Shown in pieces: positions 1 through 6,982 of a DNA stretch of 8,313 nucleotides. Origin of the DNA: an uncultured Christensenellaceae bacterium (lineage in GTDB: Bacteria; Bacillota; Clostridia; Christensenellales; UBA1242). The position numbers were made by a program, and so were the translations under genes. Below the pieces are notes generated by a model. The model searched no databases. It saw only the letters and a list, made by a program, of their open reading frames with translations, and had not been told where the DNA came from. Each line of letters begins with the position of its first letter. The stretch's first letter is position 1. Where the stretch lies: positions 1 through 8,313 of the forward strand of contig CATLDS010000014.1 of NCBI GenBank assembly GCA_949902685.1. The letters run 5' to 3'.

Positions 1-3000
1 CTTTACGTTTACATTAATGACAGTAAGAGTCGTAAGGTAAGGTCTATAGTAGATATTAGATCTGCATTCAATAGCAATAAGTTAGCGAAGGATAAAAAAA
101 GCGGCGAGTATTTTGGTAATAGCAAATTAGGGAAGCTAGAAATTTTCACTAAGAACTATGAATTACCAACGACATATGAAAGGCAAATAACGAAAGATGA
201 TGCAGAAAACGAAGAAAATGAAGATAAAAAAAAGGAATTAGAAGATGAGATAGGCCTTAAACAAACTTACAAATTAGTTGTAAATGAATATACTTCATCT
301 AACTACCTGTATGTCAAGGTTGGTAGAGAATGGAAACATTTACCTAAAAATGAAATAGGTTATTTCGTAGGTAGAGACTTTATCACTCTTGATAAATCTC
401 AAGGTATGGAGAATGGTGTTAAATCACTGGAAGACCTGAAGGATAAAGATCTCTCAGTATCCACTCGTTATGGTAATTATGCTATCACAGCAGTATGTGC
501 TGATTCCACTTTTGAGTTGGGTGAGGTAATTGCGAAAGAAAAATTAGATCTTGAGAATATGCAGAAGACGACTCTTGTCCCAGTTCTAAACAAAGATTCA
601 AACGAAGTTGAATGGAAAGAGAAAGATGGCAGTGCTGAGCATCTAGAAGGTACTATCTCCGAGCAGGTTTTTAAAAAGGTTGATGACCTAGCGACAGGTA
701 AGAAGAAATCAGTCCTAGAGGTTAGAAATTACACTTATGATGCGGGCGGACCATACATCAGTGTAGTGCAAGAGAAATTAGGACGACAAGTACTAGTCGC
801 ATTAAGTAATCTATATGAACTAGATGCTTATGGCAAACCTGACAGTACTAAACCGATTATAAAACCTGATCAAGATATTGTAAAAATAAATTTAGATAAT
901 TACATAACAGAACGTGTTGGTGTAATTATCAAAGATAATGGTGGTAATATCATAGAGCAGTTCGTGACCGAGCCACTTACTCGTGAGCAAGTTAAGAAAA
1001 GATTTGATACAGTCAAATATATGCAACACGTAGATACTCAGTTTGACGAGACGGCCGAGGGGGAAAAGACCACATATCTTCGTCTGCGCAATGGTAAGTA
1101 TGTTGAGGAGAAGAAAGCCATTCGTCCTATCTGTTGGGATTATGTTGATAATGACATGTATCTTAAGGACAAAGATAAATCTAAATATAGATATTTAGCG
1201 CACACTACAGGTGGAGACTTTATTGTCGATGAGGCTACATATAAGACGGGCAGAGTTAATGGATTTGTTATTGAGAGAGATAAGAGTAGCGTTGTAGTGA
1301 AGAGTAAGAAATCTATTGACACATGTGACGTAATACAGACTGAGAATACAGCGTCTAGTATCAATAAATGCGTTGTAATAAAAGATTTAGAGGAAGAAAG
1401 AAAGAAAGAAATAGTTAAGACATGTTGTGATGATTTCTTAAAGGCATATAAAGCGAACAACTATAGTTTAGATGAAGTACTTGTTAACGGTGAGTATCAA
1501 GAATTAGATGACCAAGCAAAGAAATTCAATAGATATCAAATTACAGATGTTGCTGAGCGTGAATACTATGCAGGCAATACAGATGATTACAAGTATCTAG
1601 AGAATAGCCCGCTTTCATATGATAAAGGCAAACTAAATGGTGGCCCTAAATATAACACTAAACGCAGAATTAAAGATTTCTTGAAAGATTGGCTCAAGGG
1701 TGCTGGCTTTGCTGCTGCGTTTACATTTAGTATAGGCGGTATCATCGCTGGTCTAGTCTCTCCGTATATCCTAGCAGCATTAGTTGGTGGTACATTACTT
1801 GCAGCACCAATTGGAGCGGCTGTATTAGCCATTAGTGGTGCAAGGAAAAATCATAAATTGCAAGCAGGTTTAAATCCTAAGAAGAGTAGTACCAAACTAC
1901 AGAAAGACAGCATAGAGCGAGAAATCAATGACGAATTGACTAACATTATAGAGCAGACAGACGAATTAATGGCAGAGAACGAAAAGAAAATCAATGTTGA
2001 ACAACAAAAAGTGAAAAGCAAACAAGCAAAGTATAAAAAAATATCCGAAAAACTTGATTCAATGACTGCTGAATTAACAAGAAATCGAGAAGCACAGGTG
2101 GAGTCTGATAGAATATATACCGAATGTAATAAAGAAATTCAGACTCTAATATTACAGATTAATAATCTTGAAGAACCTTTTAATGAATCTTTGAGGTCTT
2201 TAAAAGAAGCCAAGGAAGAGTCGGAAATTTCATTTAAAGATCAAGAGCTCAAGTATGATTTGTATATAGAAAAATTCAATTTAACATTTGAAGCGGATAA
2301 AGAGGTAGAGGAAGCACTCGAGAGATATAATAAATTAAATGAAGAGTTTGAGAAAATTGATAATGAACGTATGACTAAATTTAACGAGAGTTGTGCAGAT
2401 CATTTAACCGATGAGGATAGAAAAGTTATTTTCGAACAACTTAAAGAGTTGCAGGCGGAATTGGACAAGCGTGAACCAGTATTAAGAGAGGCTAGGCAAG
2501 CGAAAAATGACGCATATAAGAAACAAAAGAACGCTCGTAAAAATGAAAAAACAGCAGAAACAAAATATAATAATGCCAAAGCCAATTATGATGAATTGTG
2601 TTTAAAATATAAGATTACAGTTGCTAATCACGAAGAATTGAAACAACAAATTGACGAGAAGAAATATAAAAGAGAAGAACTTATACAGAAGAGAGATAAC
2701 GCAAATAAGACTAAAGAAGATTTGTTAAAGAGAGAACAAGAACTAGAAACCAGCATTGATTTAAATCAAAGTGATCGTGAGATGTTGGAGATGGATATCA
2801 TCTCTGGTTATACTCAAAAATCTAAAGTAGTAGCAGATGTTCAGGCAACGCAGATCCCTATGATTGATCGTATAGACGAAGTTGCGCAGAAACTTATTGA
2901 TATGTCTACTATCGACCATAAGGCTGAATTTATTGTTAAAGATGGCAAGGCACAGGTAAATGATAGCAATACCGCCTTGTGTCAAGATTACAAGAAGAAG

Positions 3001-3972
3001 ATTAGGGAATTGAATGATAATATCAAGACACTCAAAAAGGATCTTAAGAAGGCTAAATCTGAGACTGAGCAAAAATTCATACAGGATAAACTTGATGTGG
3101 CAGAGAACGAACTAAAAGAAATGCAGAACACATATCATGCTACTAGCGTACTTGATCATGAGGGAGAAGAATATCGTAGACAGGTAAAGAATGTCAAGAC
3201 AGTCAAAGCATTCTTGCAGTTAAAATATTATGGTACTGATGACGAGAAAAAACTTCTAAAAGATTTCAAATACGACCCTAAGACTAGAGAATTTACTTAT
3301 ACTGGTAAATTGACTGCTACTAAACGAAAAGAAAAGAAAGCAGAACTAAATACAAAATTAGAGAACACTAAAAAACTTGTTCAAGAAAAGATGGCTGAGA
3401 AGAGAACTGTAAATGTCAATGGTAAAGATGTCGTAATTGTCATTGGTGACATTAAGACAGAGACTAATGCAGAAAATGTCAAAAAAGATAAGGTTACCGA
3501 GATTATTAAAGAGAATATGCCTATCATTGAGGTTAAAGCAGAAGGAAAAACGCCAGACGTGACTACAACTCCAGAGCCAGTGAAAGAAGAAATTAAAGAA
3601 AAAACCGCAGACGTCAAAGTAGAGAAAAGTGCAGAGACATCTACGAGAAAGAAACAAGATAAACTTACTAATTTAATAACATTAAAAACAAATGGAAAGA
3701 TTACTTATAAATGCACGCTGGACGTTATAAATGAAAACCAAGTAAGAATTACAGTTAAAGGGGCTAAGAAATCTGGAGATAAAAGAGAGATAAAGGTAGA
3801 TGAAGTTGTCAACCTTGATAATAAGAATACTTATTATGATCAAATATGTGAGTGGATTAAAAAGTATTCTTGGGGTTCGGGCGTTGAAACTAAAAAGATT
3901 CAAGAGGCTGTGAAGGCTTTTATAATAAAACATGGCAGTGAATTTAATAAAGAAGATGTAGCAGAACTATAA
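1..3972 (+). CDS. Giant orphan protein with membrane hairpin and coiled coil (5' end outside window)
   Basis: I do not recognise a family. The frame is open from base 1, so this is the C-terminal 1323 residues of a longer protein; ATG 406 is internal, with protein-like sequence before it and no ribosome binding site. Residues 1 to about 550 look beta-rich and carry divergent segments of the type Y-[LI]-x-V-...-G-x-x-V. Residues 567-614 (bases 1699-1842) are a Gly/Ala-rich hydrophobic stretch broken by Ser-Pro, read as a two-helix membrane hairpin with Lys/Arg on both flanks. That would put both large parts on the same, probably cytoplasmic, side. Residues ~633-935 and ~997-1046 are Lys/Glu/Gln/Leu-rich and almost proline-free, as in long coiled coils. 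A Thr/Pro/Glu/Lys linker (~1174-1221) precedes a C-terminal domain of about 100 residues with Trp-Gly-Ser-Gly near its end. A structural or surface-associated role is inference. The reading frame is certain, the function unknown. Confidence 0.9.
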   Translation, partial: LYVYINDSKSRKVRSIVDIRSAFNSNKLAKDKKSGEYFGNSKLGKLEIFTKNYELPTTYERQITKDDAENEENEDKKKELEDEIGLKQTYKLVVNEYTSSNYLYVKVGREWKHLPKNEIGYFVGRDFITLDKSQGMENGVKSLEDLKDKDLSVSTRYGNYAITAVCADSTFELGEVIAKEKLDLENMQKTTLVPVLNKDSNEVEWKEKDGSAEHLEGTISEQVFKKVDDLATGKKKSVLEVRNYTYDAGGPYISVVQEKLGRQVLVALSNLYELDAYGKPDSTKPIIKPDQDIVKINLDNYITERVGVIIKDNGGNIIEQFVTEPLTREQVKKRFDTVKYMQHVDTQFDETAEGEKTTYLRLRNGKYVEEKKAIRPICWDYVDNDMYLKDKDKSKYRYLAHTTGGDFIVDEATYKTGRVNGFVIERDKSSVVVKSKKSIDTCDVIQTENTASSINKCVVIKDLEEERKKEIVKTCCDDFLKAYKANNYSLDEVLVNGEYQELDDQAKKFNRYQITDVAEREYYAGNTDDYKYLENSPLSYDKGKLNGGPKYNTKRRIKDFLKDWLKGAGFAAAFTFSIGGIIAGLVSPYILAALVGGTLLAAPIGAAVLAISGARKNHKLQAGLNPKKSSTKLQKDSIEREINDELTNIIEQTDELMAENEKKINVEQQKVKSKQAKYKKISEKLDSMTAELTRNREAQVESDRIYTECNKEIQTLILQINNLEEPFNESLRSLKEAKEESEISFKDQELKYDLYIEKFNLTFEADKEVEEALERYNKLNEEFEKIDNERMTKFNESCADHLTDEDRKVIFEQLKELQAELDKREPVLREARQAKNDAYKKQKNARKNEKTAETKYNNAKANYDELCLKYKITVANHEELKQQIDEKKYKREELIQKRDNANKTKEDLLKREQELETSIDLNQSDREMLEMDIISGYTQKSKVVADVQATQIPMIDRIDEVAQKLIDMSTIDHKAEFIVKDGKAQVNDSNTALCQDYKKKIRELNDNIKTLKKDLKKAKSETEQKFIQDKLDVAENELKEMQNTYHATSVLDHEGEEYRRQVKNVKTVKAFLQLKYYGTDDEKKLLKDFKYDPKTREFTYTGKLTATKRKEKKAELNTKLENTKKLVQEKMAEKRTVNVNGKDVVIVIGDIKTETNAENVKKDKVTEIIKENMPIIEVKAEGKTPDVTTTPEPVKEEIKEKTADVKVEKSAETSTRKKQDKLTNLITLKTNGKITYKCTLDVINENQVRITVKGAKKSGDKREIKVDEVVNLDNKNTYYDQICEWIKKYSWGSGVETKKIQEAVKAFIIKHGSEFNKEDVAEL
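3899..3926 (+). promoter_or_regulatory. Candidate promoter for the glyS T-box leader, inside the preceding gene
   Basis: A perfect TATAAT lies at 3921-3926, with only a weak -35 (TTCAAG, 3899-3904) 16 bases before it. It sits in the last 50 bases of the giant gene. If used, transcription would start near 3933 and give a leader of about 280 bases. A T-box attenuator normally lies near the start of its own transcript, which supports a promoter close by. In DNA this AT-rich, a lone TATAAT can occur by chance. Confidence 0.35.
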
Positions 3973-4126
3973 TCCAATAGGCAAAGTGGCGATTTGTCTT
4001 AGGAGATATTGAAAAGATATCCGCTCGCTCGGCGTAAAAGAGCAATTAAGGTGGGTATATCCAATTAGGGTGGAACCGCGGTATTAAATTATCGTCCCTA
4101 TGCAAACTTTTTGCATAGGGATTTTT
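3973..4126 (+). promoter_or_regulatory. Glycine T-box riboswitch (transcription attenuator) of glyS
   Basis: The conserved T-box AGGGTGGAACCGCG is at 4067-4080. The antiterminator can be drawn completely: TAGGG (4066-4070) pairs with CCCTA (4096-4100), the bulge is TGGAACC (4071-4077), and GCGGTA (4078-4083) pairs with TATCGT (4090-4095). CCCTA is also the 5' arm of the terminator, so the two folds exclude each other. The bulge bases TGGA would pair with a uncharged tRNA ending UCCA; U at the discriminator fits tRNA-Gly and the downstream glyS. Just before the T-box a helix (4017-4024 with 4051-4058) encloses a GCTC/GAGC hairpin. Further upstream AGGCAAA/TTTGTCT (3979-3999) closes a seven-base loop containing GGC at 3988-3990. 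The specifier is either that GGC or GGA at 4002-4004; I cannot settle it. The 5' boundary is uncertain and may reach back to about 3933. Confidence 0.93.
4096..4126 (+). terminator. T-box attenuator terminator
   Basis: CCCTATGCAAA (4096-4106) and TTTGCATAGGG (4110-4120) form a perfect 11 bp stem with a CTT loop, followed by ATTTTT. It is the off state of the T-box: when tRNA-Gly is charged, this hairpin forms and stops transcription before glyS. Confidence 0.93.
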
Positions 4127-4211
4127 GTTAATGAAGAAGACTCTATTCTCCATCATTACATATCATTCATATGATAAGATAGCAAATTAATAGAATAAAG
4201 GAGAAAATATA

Positions 4212-5576
4212 ATGAACAATTTTGATAAAATAGTGAATTTATGTAAAAACCGTGGATTTGTATTCCCGGGTAGTGACATTTATGACGGACTCGCTAATAC
4301 TTGGGATTACGGCCCAGTGGGTGTAGAACTAAAGAATAATATTAAGCGCGCTTGGTGGAAGAAATTTGTGCAAGAGTCACATAATTCTTTCGGCGTGGAT
4401 GCAGATATTTTCATGAATAGTAGAGTATGGGATGCGAGTGGTCATACAGCAAGTTTCTCTGATCCTAAAATGGACTGCAAATCATGTAAAACTCGTCATA
4501 GAGCAGACAATTTGATAGAGGCACATGCTAAGGGTAAAGTCAATCCAGACTTGATGAGCAATGAGGAGATGGAGAAATATATCGCCGAGCATAAAGTAGC
4601 GTGTCCTAAGTGTGGTAAAAGTGAATGGACGAACATTCGTAATTTTAACTTAATGTTCTCTACTTCTAGAGGAGTGACCGATGACAGTCAAAATCTTATC
4701 TACTTGCGCCCAGAGACTGCTCAGGGAGAGTTTGTTAATTTTCTAAATGTACAACGCAGTATGCGTGCTAAAGTGCCATTTGGAATTGCGCAGATTGGTA
4801 AGGCTTTCCGTAATGAAGTGACTCCGGGTAATTTTATCTTCCGTACGATAGAATTTGAACAGATGGAGCATCAGTGGTTCTGTAAGGCAGACACCAGTAT
4901 GGATTTCTACGAAGAGTACAAGAAGAGAGCAATGGATTTCTTGCTAGACTTAGGCTTTAATCATGAGCATTTGAGATATCATGACCATGATAAACTTGCA
5001 CACTATGCGAAGGCAGCTTGTGATATTCAATATCAGTATCCAATCGGTTGGGAAGAATTGAATGGTATTCATCATCGTGGAGACTGGGACTTATCTCGTC
5101 ATCAAGAGTATAGTGGAAAATCAATGTTCTATCTAGACCCATACACGAACGAGAAATATGTCCCTAATGTTATTGAGTATTCTATAGGTTGTGACCGACT
5201 GACTTTGGCAGTTTTGTGCGAAGCGTATGAGGAGCAGACTCTAGAGGGTGGAGACACGCGTGTAGTGATGCATTTTCATCCAGCAGTAGCACCATATAAA
5301 GTAGCAATCTTACCTTTACAGAAAAACTTAAGTGATAAGGCTAACGAAGTATATACCAAACTTGCTAAGCATTTCATGGTGACATACGATGAGGCAGGTA
5401 GCATTGGTAAACGATATCGCCGTCAGGACGAAATTGGTACTCCTATGTGTGTAACAATCGACTTCGATACATTAGAGAATAATACAGTGACCGTTCGTGA
5501 CCGCGATACAATGGAGCAGATTAGACTACCTATCGAAGAACTAGTAGATTATGTCAGTAAGAAAGTTGTATTCTAA
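4212..5576 (+). CDS. glyS: Glycine--tRNA ligase, single-chain class II type
   Basis: This enzyme charges tRNA-Gly with glycine using ATP, in the cytoplasm. At 454 residues it is the homodimeric type, not the two-subunit alpha2beta2 enzyme. The N-terminus carries the family pattern RGFVFPGSDIYDG and WDYGPVG (residues 14-37). Four cysteines (89, 92, 131, 134; two CxxC pairs) suggest a zinc knuckle in the insertion. The class II core shows RPETAQG (166-172), motif 2 with FRNE and RTIEFEQME (199-219), GIHHRGDWDL (285-294) and motif 3 ending in GCDR (326-329). The last ~95 residues are the anticodon-binding domain (VAPYKVAILPL at 359). Motif 3 has EYS where I expect EPS, a small deviation. The start is set by AAAGGAG at 4197-4203, eight bases before ATG. 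It is single-gene and controlled by the T-box leader directly upstream. Confidence 0.98.
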   Translation: MNNFDKIVNLCKNRGFVFPGSDIYDGLANTWDYGPVGVELKNNIKRAWWKKFVQESHNSFGVDADIFMNSRVWDASGHTASFSDPKMDCKSCKTRHRADNLIEAHAKGKVNPDLMSNEEMEKYIAEHKVACPKCGKSEWTNIRNFNLMFSTSRGVTDDSQNLIYLRPETAQGEFVNFLNVQRSMRAKVPFGIAQIGKAFRNEVTPGNFIFRTIEFEQMEHQWFCKADTSMDFYEEYKKRAMDFLLDLGFNHEHLRYHDHDKLAHYAKAACDIQYQYPIGWEELNGIHHRGDWDLSRHQEYSGKSMFYLDPYTNEKYVPNVIEYSIGCDRLTLAVLCEAYEEQTLEGGDTRVVMHFHPAVAPYKVAILPLQKNLSDKANEVYTKLAKHFMVTYDEAGSIGKRYRRQDEIGTPMCVTIDFDTLENNTVTVRDRDTMEQIRLPIEELVDYVSKKVVF

Positions 5577-5597
5577 TAGTTTGTTATACTCATTTCA

Positions 5598-5627
5598 AAA
5601 AAAATCCGTAAATTTACGGATTTTTTT
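5598..5627. terminator. Symmetrical terminator after glyS
   Basis: A perfect palindrome is centred at 5612/5613. The GC-containing core ATCCGTA/TACGGAT is flanked by an A run on the left (5598-5604) and a T run on the right (5621-5627). It ends the glyS transcript 21 bases after the stop codon. The A run would also let it act on the other strand, though no gene comes from that side. Confidence 0.92.
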
Positions 5628-5637
5628 ATATAAATAC

Positions 5638-5666
5638 TTGTCAAAATAATTATTTTATGATATATT
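5638..5666 (+). promoter_or_regulatory. Promoter of the tRNA-Ser gene
   Basis: TTGTCA (5638-5643) and TATATT (5661-5666) are 17 bases apart, and each differs from consensus by one base. The expected start is near 5673, about 50 bases before the mature tRNA. The position between the glyS terminator and the tRNA supports the assignment. Confidence 0.7.
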
Positions 5667-5725
5667 ACCAAAGTACTTTGAATTTTGCATAAGCAAAACT
5701 ATAAAGACGAACAAGTTTCTTATAT

Positions 5726-5813
5726 GCGGAGCTGGTAGAGTGGTCTAATACAGCAGTCTTGAAAACTGCCGAGGTGAAAGCCTCCTGGGGTTCGAATCCC
5801 TAGCTCCGCGCCA
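5726..5813 (+). tRNA. tRNA-Ser (anticodon UGA)
   Basis: The sequence folds into a full cloverleaf. The acceptor arms GCGGAGC/GCTCCGC are perfectly paired, the D stem is GTA/TAC, and the anticodon stem GCAGT/ACTGC holds loop CTTGAAA with anticodon TGA at 5760-5762. A long variable arm (GAGG/CCTC) is followed by a T arm with loop TTCGAAT. The long variable arm and discriminator G are typical of tRNA-Ser, and UGA reads UCA and other UCN codons. The 3' CCA is encoded (5811-5813). It stands alone between its own promoter and terminator, with no other tRNA in the window. Confidence 0.98.
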
Positions 5814-5818
5814 TAAAT

Positions 5819-5842
5819 CATCACTATTAAGTGATGTTTTTT
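5819..5842 (+). terminator. Terminator of the tRNA-Ser gene
   Basis: CATCACT (5819-5825) pairs with AGTGATG (5830-5836) around an ATTA loop, followed by TTTTTT and further T-rich sequence. It starts five bases after the tRNA CCA. From here to about 5913 the DNA is plain AT-rich spacer in which I see nothing. Confidence 0.88.
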
Positions 5843-5913
5843 ATTTTTATATATTTTTAGTAAGTTGTAATAAAATTTTCTATACTTATTTTTTTAAAAC
5901 TAATATTCAATTC

Positions 5914-5943
5914 TTTACTTTTTTTGAATTCATATGTTATAAT
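5914..5943 (+). promoter_or_regulatory. Promoter region of the YiiX-like gene, with tandem TATAAT boxes
   Basis: Three TATAAT hexamers lie at 5938-5943, 5949-5954 and 5954-5959. The first has TTTACT (5914-5919) 18 bases upstream; the second has TTGAAT (5924-5929) 19 bases upstream. Either would give a leader of about 25 to 40 bases. A promoter here is likely because a terminator lies just upstream, but which hexamer is used cannot be told from sequence. Confidence 0.6.
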
Positions 5944-5986
5944 AAACATATAATATAATGAATTTGCTATACGAGAGGAGATAGTC

Positions 5987-6529
5987 ATGGAAGATAAAAG
6001 CATTTATCTTGTTTTGAGTCAAACTGGTACTGTATTTTCACGTGCTTTAAAGTTCTTTACTGGTGCGAAATATAATCATGCCTCAATCTCGCTAAGCCCA
6101 ACTCTTGATAAAATGTATTCATTCGGTAGGCTTAATCCTTATAATCCTTTTATTGGAGGATTTGTAGAAGAGGGCATCAATGTCGGCACATTTAAACGAT
6201 TTTATAAAACTACAGCCATGGTACTAGAGGTGAAAGTTAGCGAGGAGAAATATAATGGCATCAAATCCTTAATAGACTATGTGAACAACAATAAAGTTAA
6301 GTTCCATTATAATTATTTAGGTATATTGTGTGCTTGTTTTAAGAAAAATCATGCACCTAAGAATAGATTTTATTGTTCTCAATTCGTATTGGCTTGTTTG
6401 ACAGCTTTTGATATAGATAATGCTAGAGAATTGCCTAAGGTTATTAAACCGATAGATTTTATGAAACTTAATAACAAACGCGTAATTTATCGCGGAGTAC
6501 TTAAGAATTATAATAAAGTAATTATATAA
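5987..6529 (+). CDS. Permuted NlpC/P60 (YiiX/YebB-like) cysteine hydrolase-fold protein
   Basis: The 180-residue product matches the circularly permuted papain-like NlpC/P60 group, in which the histidine comes before the cysteine. The N-terminal motif YNHASISLS has the candidate catalytic His at residue 31, and FYCSQFV has the candidate nucleophile Cys at residue 130. The order TGAKYNHAS, then a middle beta region, then CSQF is the family layout. Members are suggested to be amidases, peptidases or lipid-acyl-modifying enzymes; the substrate here is unknown. No signal peptide or membrane helix is visible, so a cytoplasmic location is inferred. GAGAGGAG at 5973-5980, six bases before ATG, fixes the start. 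No terminator follows: the stop lies only three bases before the -35 of the next gene, so read-through into it is likely. Fold assignment is good, activity unproven. Confidence 0.8.
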   Translation: MEDKSIYLVLSQTGTVFSRALKFFTGAKYNHASISLSPTLDKMYSFGRLNPYNPFIGGFVEEGINVGTFKRFYKTTAMVLEVKVSEEKYNGIKSLIDYVNNNKVKFHYNYLGILCACFKKNHAPKNRFYCSQFVLACLTAFDIDNARELPKVIKPIDFMKLNNKRVIYRGVLKNYNKVII

Positions 6530-6532
6530 AAT

Positions 6533-6560
6533 TTGACAAATATTTTATTTGTGATATAAT
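6533..6560 (+). promoter_or_regulatory. Strong extended -10 promoter
   Basis: TTGACA (6533-6538) and TATAAT (6555-6560) are both exact consensus, 16 bases apart, with a TG dinucleotide one base before the -10 (TGA-TATAAT). The predicted start near 6567 leaves a leader of only about 11 bases, just enough for the ribosome binding site. Confidence 0.88.
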
Positions 6561-6577
6561 AAATATAGAGGTAAGTT

Positions 6578-6982
6578 ATGAAATGTTCAATTTGTGGTAG
6601 GACTTTAACTAATAAATATAAATTTTGTCCAGATTGCGGAGCGAGTGTCGTAGAGGAGAAAACTCCAGACGTTACACAAGTAGTCGATGAGGTAGAGAAA
6701 GAGAATGAGAAAAACACTACCGCCCCAGAGACTAAAAAAGTGCAAGGCTTCGCTATAGCGGGTTTCGTGCTTAGTTTGGTTTCCATAATATGTGGTAATG
6801 GTTTTGCAACAATTGTATGTGCTACATTGGGTCTAATATTCAGTGCTATTTCACTAGCCAAATTTAAACCAGATATTAATAAAGGTAAAGGTTTCTCAAT
6901 CGCAGGATTGACTATCTCTATTGTGGTGTTAGCATTTGAATTAATAGGATTATTAGCAAATTGGACAATATTTTGGTATTAA
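6578..6982 (+). CDS. Zinc-ribbon membrane protein with DUF4190-like domain
   Basis: This is a 134-residue protein in three parts. Residues 1-21 form a zinc ribbon with CSIC and CPDC, so Cys3, 6, 17 and 20 probably bind zinc. Residues ~22-55 are a charged Glu/Lys/Thr linker. Residues ~58-93 and 106-127 are hydrophobic, glycine-containing membrane segments separated by KPDINKGKG, the layout of DUF4190-type proteins. The ribbon would face the cytoplasm if the flanking lysines follow the positive-inside rule. The family's role is unknown to me; small zinc-ribbon membrane proteins of this kind are common in Bacillota. The start follows AGAGG (6567-6571) by six bases. It has its own strong promoter and may also be reached from the YiiX-like gene upstream. 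The stop overlaps the start of the downstream terminator stem. Confidence 0.85.
   Translation: MKCSICGRTLTNKYKFCPDCGASVVEEKTPDVTQVVDEVEKENEKNTTAPETKKVQGFAIAGFVLSLVSIICGNGFATIVCATLGLIFSAISLAKFKPDINKGKGFSIAGLTISIVVLAFELIGLLANWTIFWY

Noticed and set aside
406..408. ATG as the start of the giant gene
   Set aside because: The same frame is open back to base 1 with protein-like content, and no ribosome binding site precedes this ATG.
1396..1411. (GAAA)x4 tract as a possible phase-variation site
   Set aside because: Four copies inside an Arg/Lys/Glu-coding stretch are expected by chance; there is no broken frame or homologous switch nearby.
1140..3933. Several minus-strand open frames of 60 to 106 codons inside the giant gene
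   Set aside because: They are antisense to a long open frame, have odd low-complexity compositions (Phe/Ser/Leu-rich, mirroring Lys/Glu codons) and lack convincing starts.
4044..4074. Near-repeat of AATTAAGGTGG (4044-4054) and AATTAGGGTGG (4063-4073), as a duplicated T-box
   Set aside because: The first copy lacks the ACCGCG part, and its GTGGGT is better explained as the 3' arm of the helix with 4017-4024.
4161..4176. TATCAT/ATGATA hairpin between the T-box and glyS
   Set aside because: It is a short, purely AT-rich stem with no U tract and no overlap with the ribosome binding site; it is probably chance.
4957..5142. Minus-strand open frame inside glyS
   Set aside because: It is a shadow of a confidently identified gene.
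3551..6681. Shared KTPDVT in the giant protein (about base 3550) and the zinc-ribbon protein (about base 6660)
   Set aside because: Six residues in two low-complexity Glu/Lys/Thr linkers; this is too little to claim relatedness.
6508..6861. Minus-strand open frame across the zinc-ribbon gene
   Set aside because: The opposite strand has an exact-consensus promoter, a ribosome binding site and a zinc-ribbon motif; this frame has none.
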